From Larix sibirica (Eukaryota > Streptophyta > Pinopsida > Pinales > Pinaceae), in NCBI GenBank assembly GCA_004151065.3, contig NWUY0300046326.1, positions 46,404 to 57,242 on the forward strand: a stretch of DNA of 10,839 nucleotides, in the 5' to 3' direction. The notes beneath the pieces were generated by a model that had not been told where the DNA came from, did no database searches, and saw only the letters and a program-made list of their open reading frames with translations. Shown piece by piece: positions 8,478 to 10,839 of the stretch (positions are counted from its first letter, which is position 1; every line of letters starts with the position of its first letter). The position numbers were made by a program, and so were the translations under genes.

Positions 8478-8549
8478 TACGTCGTTCCTCAATAGTTCAA
8501 TTTTCCATTGTTACAATCACTAGTCATAAGTTCAAATCCTACTTGGGAA
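8478..8549 (+). repeat. tRNA-like (Pol III A/B box) fossil
   Basis: On the plus strand AGTTCAAATCC (8529-8539) matches the B box well (GGTTCRANNCC) and is followed by TACTTGGGAAG. A weak A-box-like TTCCTCAATAGT (8485-8496) lies 32 nt upstream, about the tRNA spacing. A full cloverleaf is not apparent, so a tRNA pseudogene or SINE head is more likely than a working tRNA. A similar CTCAATAGTTCA string occurs near 8,413 without a B box. Confidence 0.45.
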
Positions 8550-9294
8550 GATCCATTTTATTCAAAATAAGGCTTTTTTTACCCATTAGAAGTAGGCCAA
8601 GCATTGCATGTCCTTGTTCATACTAGATGCTTGCAAAATTGCCACAAGATCAAGATAGGGTGCCTATACTTCAAGAAAATAAATATGGAAATAACAATCC
8701 CTTTGAAACACTAAAGTGTCTGATAAACAAATACATCATTCTCTTGATGTGATGGCGTTTCTAGAGCTGAAGGGTGAAGAGACCTCTATTTGCTAAACTC
8801 GTCACTAGTTATTAATGCTATTATTTCATCTCCTAGAAGTTAGAATTGGATCCTGGCACCTTGTCAATAGACAATATATTTATCCTCAAATTTGGGAGAA
8901 TCCCACTCTATAGCCATAATTAAATCAAGGTTATTTCCAACTAACCAATTTTGAATTCTTTGGTAATGTACTAGCAGTTTATCAAAGATGTAGTGATCCA
9001 TTCTCTCAAGAGGCCATGTTTCAGTGACAAGCATCTTAATGATGAGCAACATAGGTATGGCTGCTACTAATATTGTGCCTAAGCTTGATGGCATTGAAGA
9101 TTATTTACAAGAGGTAAGACACACATATGTCGGTTACTCTCGAGCGTACTGAAAAACCCCAATTATGTATAATATATCATTTTCAATAAAGGACCCATTT
9201 GTGAAGCTTAAGTTCCATAGATTTGCATTTGTTATCATAATCATAATCTCCCCATCCAAAAAAAACTCCCTTTGGCCCCTCTGAGGTGGGGAAG
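8550..9294. other. Non-coding stretch with an unassigned minus-strand open stretch (8,864-9,094)
   Basis: A 76-codon minus-strand frame (9,094-8,864) contains MLLIIKMLVTETWPLERMD and NWLVGNNLDLIMAIEWDSP. It matches no family I recognise, has no obvious splice context, and flanking sequence in the frame has stops on both sides. It might be a fossil exon or mobile-element coding fragment. The rest is AT-rich and shows no motif. Confidence 0.3.
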
Positions 9295-9362
9295 GAGGGT
9301 TTCAAACACCCAACAAGCTCTAATCCTTTGAGATATAAGGTCTCTCTCCACTGGATTCATTC
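9295..9362 (-). repeat. Possible tRNA-like fossil, third in the spacer
   Basis: On the minus strand TGTTTGAAACC (9298-9308) resembles a B box with two or three mismatches. GAATCCAGTGG (9348-9358) lies at A-box distance, its AGTGG half matching the consensus. The interval has no convincing cloverleaf. This is the weakest of the three tRNA-like blocks. Confidence 0.3.
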
Positions 9363-9852
9363 CCACGAGTCCTTCCAAAAATCCTCTCTTTAAGGAGGGT
9401 AAGAGGATGCAAAAGGAGTTTCTTGCTATGTAGATTTTGTGTTTTGAAGTGTGGAGTTGGAAAGAAAAGAAACAATGTCAAAATATGTGTGGTATTTTAA
9501 AGAATACGACTTCACATTAAGCTTTTTATCATTCTAGCATTGAGTTATTTTCTAAGGCATCCCTGCAATGTCATCACTACATAATGGGTTTGTATGGTTC
9601 CTTTATAATTTGGTGACAACAATCTTAAACCATAAACATAGGACCCTGGGTAATGATAGTGAGATCAACACTCCTTTAATATCATGTCTAGATAAAGAAA
9701 AAGAGACACACAAATACAAAAGAAAAACACATATTAGTTAATGACTGTTAGCTCAATTCTAGAAGGGGCACCCAGTTTCCCGATGCCCCTATGACTAATG
9801 CCTCTCCTCTTGGTGAGGTATCCATGATTGTGAACTTTCTTGATATATCATT
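9363..9852. other. Spacer upstream of the NUMOD3-motif gene
   Basis: No gene, RNA or repeat was recognised. This interval or the one following would be expected to hold the promoter of the right-hand gene, but I see no TATA box whose position is supported by anything else. Confidence 0.4.
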
Positions 9853-10212
9853 GTGACATTTTCTTGGATTATGATTGCTTTTGTTGCTCTATCCCCTGCA
9901 GTACAAGAGGCTCTCACAAAACTACCTTTGTCGGTTTATTCTGAAAGAGATAGATTTGATATTTGCTTTATCTATTTATCTCTTCCACTCTCGCGTGTGT
10001 GGTTCTGCATCCATCCATGCTCATGCTGCGCTCTTTGCTGGATTTTATACTCCACAAGAGGACCACCAGGATGGCAGAGGTTGTCATATTATTTGCATAG
10101 ACCATTTTGCCCCGCAATTCGTTGAAGCACACATGCTCACAACACCCTTCAGGAATTGAATGAAGAGGAGCGGCTGGTGAATGAGCTCCGGTTGGGGTGC
10201 TACCTTTACCTC
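9853..10212 (+). other. Unassigned transcribed-like region upstream of the NUMOD3-motif gene (possible 5' UTR or exon)
   Basis: Two overlapping plus-strand frames are open here (9,853-10,125 and 9,875-10,159). A good acceptor-like TCTATCCCCTGCAG ends at 9,901. After a TGA at 10,123 the frame that reads into the next feature gives LQELNEEERLVNELRLGCYL (from about 10,147), which looks coding-like and joins MPLS at 10,213. I recognise no protein family. It may be a 5' UTR exon, a coding exon that makes the MPLS methionine internal, or chance. Confidence 0.3.
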
Positions 10213-10728
10213 ATGCCTTTATCAGGTCAGCCATTTTTCTTCTTTTTCCTTCATTGATTATCTGTTTAAGCTCTCTGGTAGCAACTATACTCATAAAATC
10301 AGCTCTCTGGACAGATACCATTACCTTGCAGTCATCTATCCGGACTGGTGTTCCTGTAAAGTGCTTGTGCACATTGTTCCATGGAAGAAATTTAGCAAAC
10401 TTCGTTCGCATTGAAAACAATAAATTGTCTTCAAGATGGAAGACTGGATTGCAGCTTTCTAGCCAAGGAACTTTCAAATCCAGGCATCTGAGAATGCTCG
10501 GATCTGTTGTGATCAAGGTTGTTGCTAAAATTGCAACAGTAGAGAATGCTGTTTCTATATTGCAAGAAGGGGACGTAAATATAGACAGCGGAGTACAGAG
10601 CAGATTAGATAGGATCTCTGTCGATGATATGGAAGAAATGCCTTCCAAGGAACATGAAAGGAGATTGAGAATCAGTAATGCCAATAAAGGAAAAGTACCA
10701 TGGAACAAAGGCAGAAAGCACAGCCCAG
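10213..10728 (+). CDS. NUMOD3-motif (nuclease-associated modular DNA-binding) protein, 5' part
   Basis: The exon ends in a motif reading RRLRISNANKGKVPWNKGRK then HSP (10,659-10,727). This is the NUMOD3 motif, first known from homing endonucleases and present in a conserved family of plant nuclear genes of unknown exact role; DNA binding is inferred. My model is ATG at 10,213 (MPLS), an 89-bp intron at 10,226-10,314, then an exon 10,315-10,728 that enters the motif frame as Asp (G|AT). It ends at CCCAG|GTAAAC in phase 1, where Glu is expected next. The first 120 or so residues are Ser/Arg/Lys-rich and not conserved, which could be an organelle-targeting segment. The frame is also open through the proposed intron from 10,185, so an unspliced start further upstream is possible. 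The gene runs out of the window. Confidence 0.72.
10226..10314 (+). other. Proposed 89-bp intron in the N-terminal region of the NUMOD3-motif gene
   Basis: The donor context is ATCAG|GTCAGC and the acceptor is CTCTCTGGACAG|AT. A T-rich tract (TTTTTCTTCTTTTTCCTTC) follows the donor, and a branch-like TTGATTAT lies inside. Removal joins MPLS to DTITLQSSIR in the frame that carries the NUMOD3 motif. A second acceptor in the same phase lies at 10,302 (AAATCAG), which would add four residues. The intron itself is open in that frame, so splicing is not forced by a stop. Confidence 0.45.
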
Positions 10729-10839
10729 GTAAACTTCTTTGCAAAAAATCAAATTTATGTAAGTGTGTGTATGTGTATGTATATGTATGTGTAGTTGTTG
10801 TTGAAGGGGGATCAATGTTGTAGAGTATTTGGTTAGTTT
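10729..10839 (+). other. Intron of the NUMOD3-motif gene, 5' part, with TG/TA microsatellite
   Basis: The intron starts with GTAAAC at 10,729. It holds a (TG)n/(TATG)n run at about 10,762-10,793 followed by a short GTT repeat. The acceptor is outside the window. Confidence 0.7.

Noticed and set aside
10211-10744. 177-codon minus-strand open frame at the right end
   Set aside because: It is the complement of the exon holding the NUMOD3 motif and has no recognisable content of its own.

Overview
This window looks like nuclear DNA of a seed plant. On the minus strand it carries a plant L1-type LINE whose ORF1 has the DUF4283-zinc-knuckle layout found only in plants. At the right edge, on the plus strand, is the 5' part of an interrupted plant gene with a NUMOD3 motif and a GT splice donor. 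The long AT-rich spacer filled with decayed retroelements suggests a large genome, perhaps a gymnosperm, but that is a low-confidence inference.

Layout. (1) Positions 1 to about 4,960 are one L1-type LINE on the minus strand: 5' leader near 4,960, ORF1 about 4,817-3,291, ORF2 3,316 to beyond the left edge (endonuclease, reverse transcriptase, zf-RVT-like C-terminus). ORF1 and ORF2 overlap by 26 nt in different frames. Both are dead by point mutation alone: I count 8 in-frame stops in ORF1 and 10 in ORF2, with no frameshift over about 4.8 kb. (2) Positions 4,975-5,225 are AT-rich DNA with a 66-bp tandem duplication. (3) About 5,230-6,435 (minus strand) is a much older, heavily frameshifted relic of a second, different non-LTR retrotransposon; its endonuclease tail, linker and RT start can be followed only by hopping between frames. 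(4) Positions 6,450-9,850 are AT-rich non-coding DNA with an imperfect hairpin (7,354-7,462), three tRNA-like (Pol III A/B box) fossils near 7,910-7,978, 8,478-8,549 and 9,295-9,362, and microsatellite patches. (5) About 10,213-10,728 is the start of the NUMOD3-motif gene; the window ends in its next intron.

The two LINEs are independent insertions of different ages on the same strand. The only gene likely to be functional is the NUMOD3-motif gene. I found no operon, CRISPR array, defence system or other clearly new multi-gene system. The most informative hidden signal is the second LINE, which leaves no long open reading frame.
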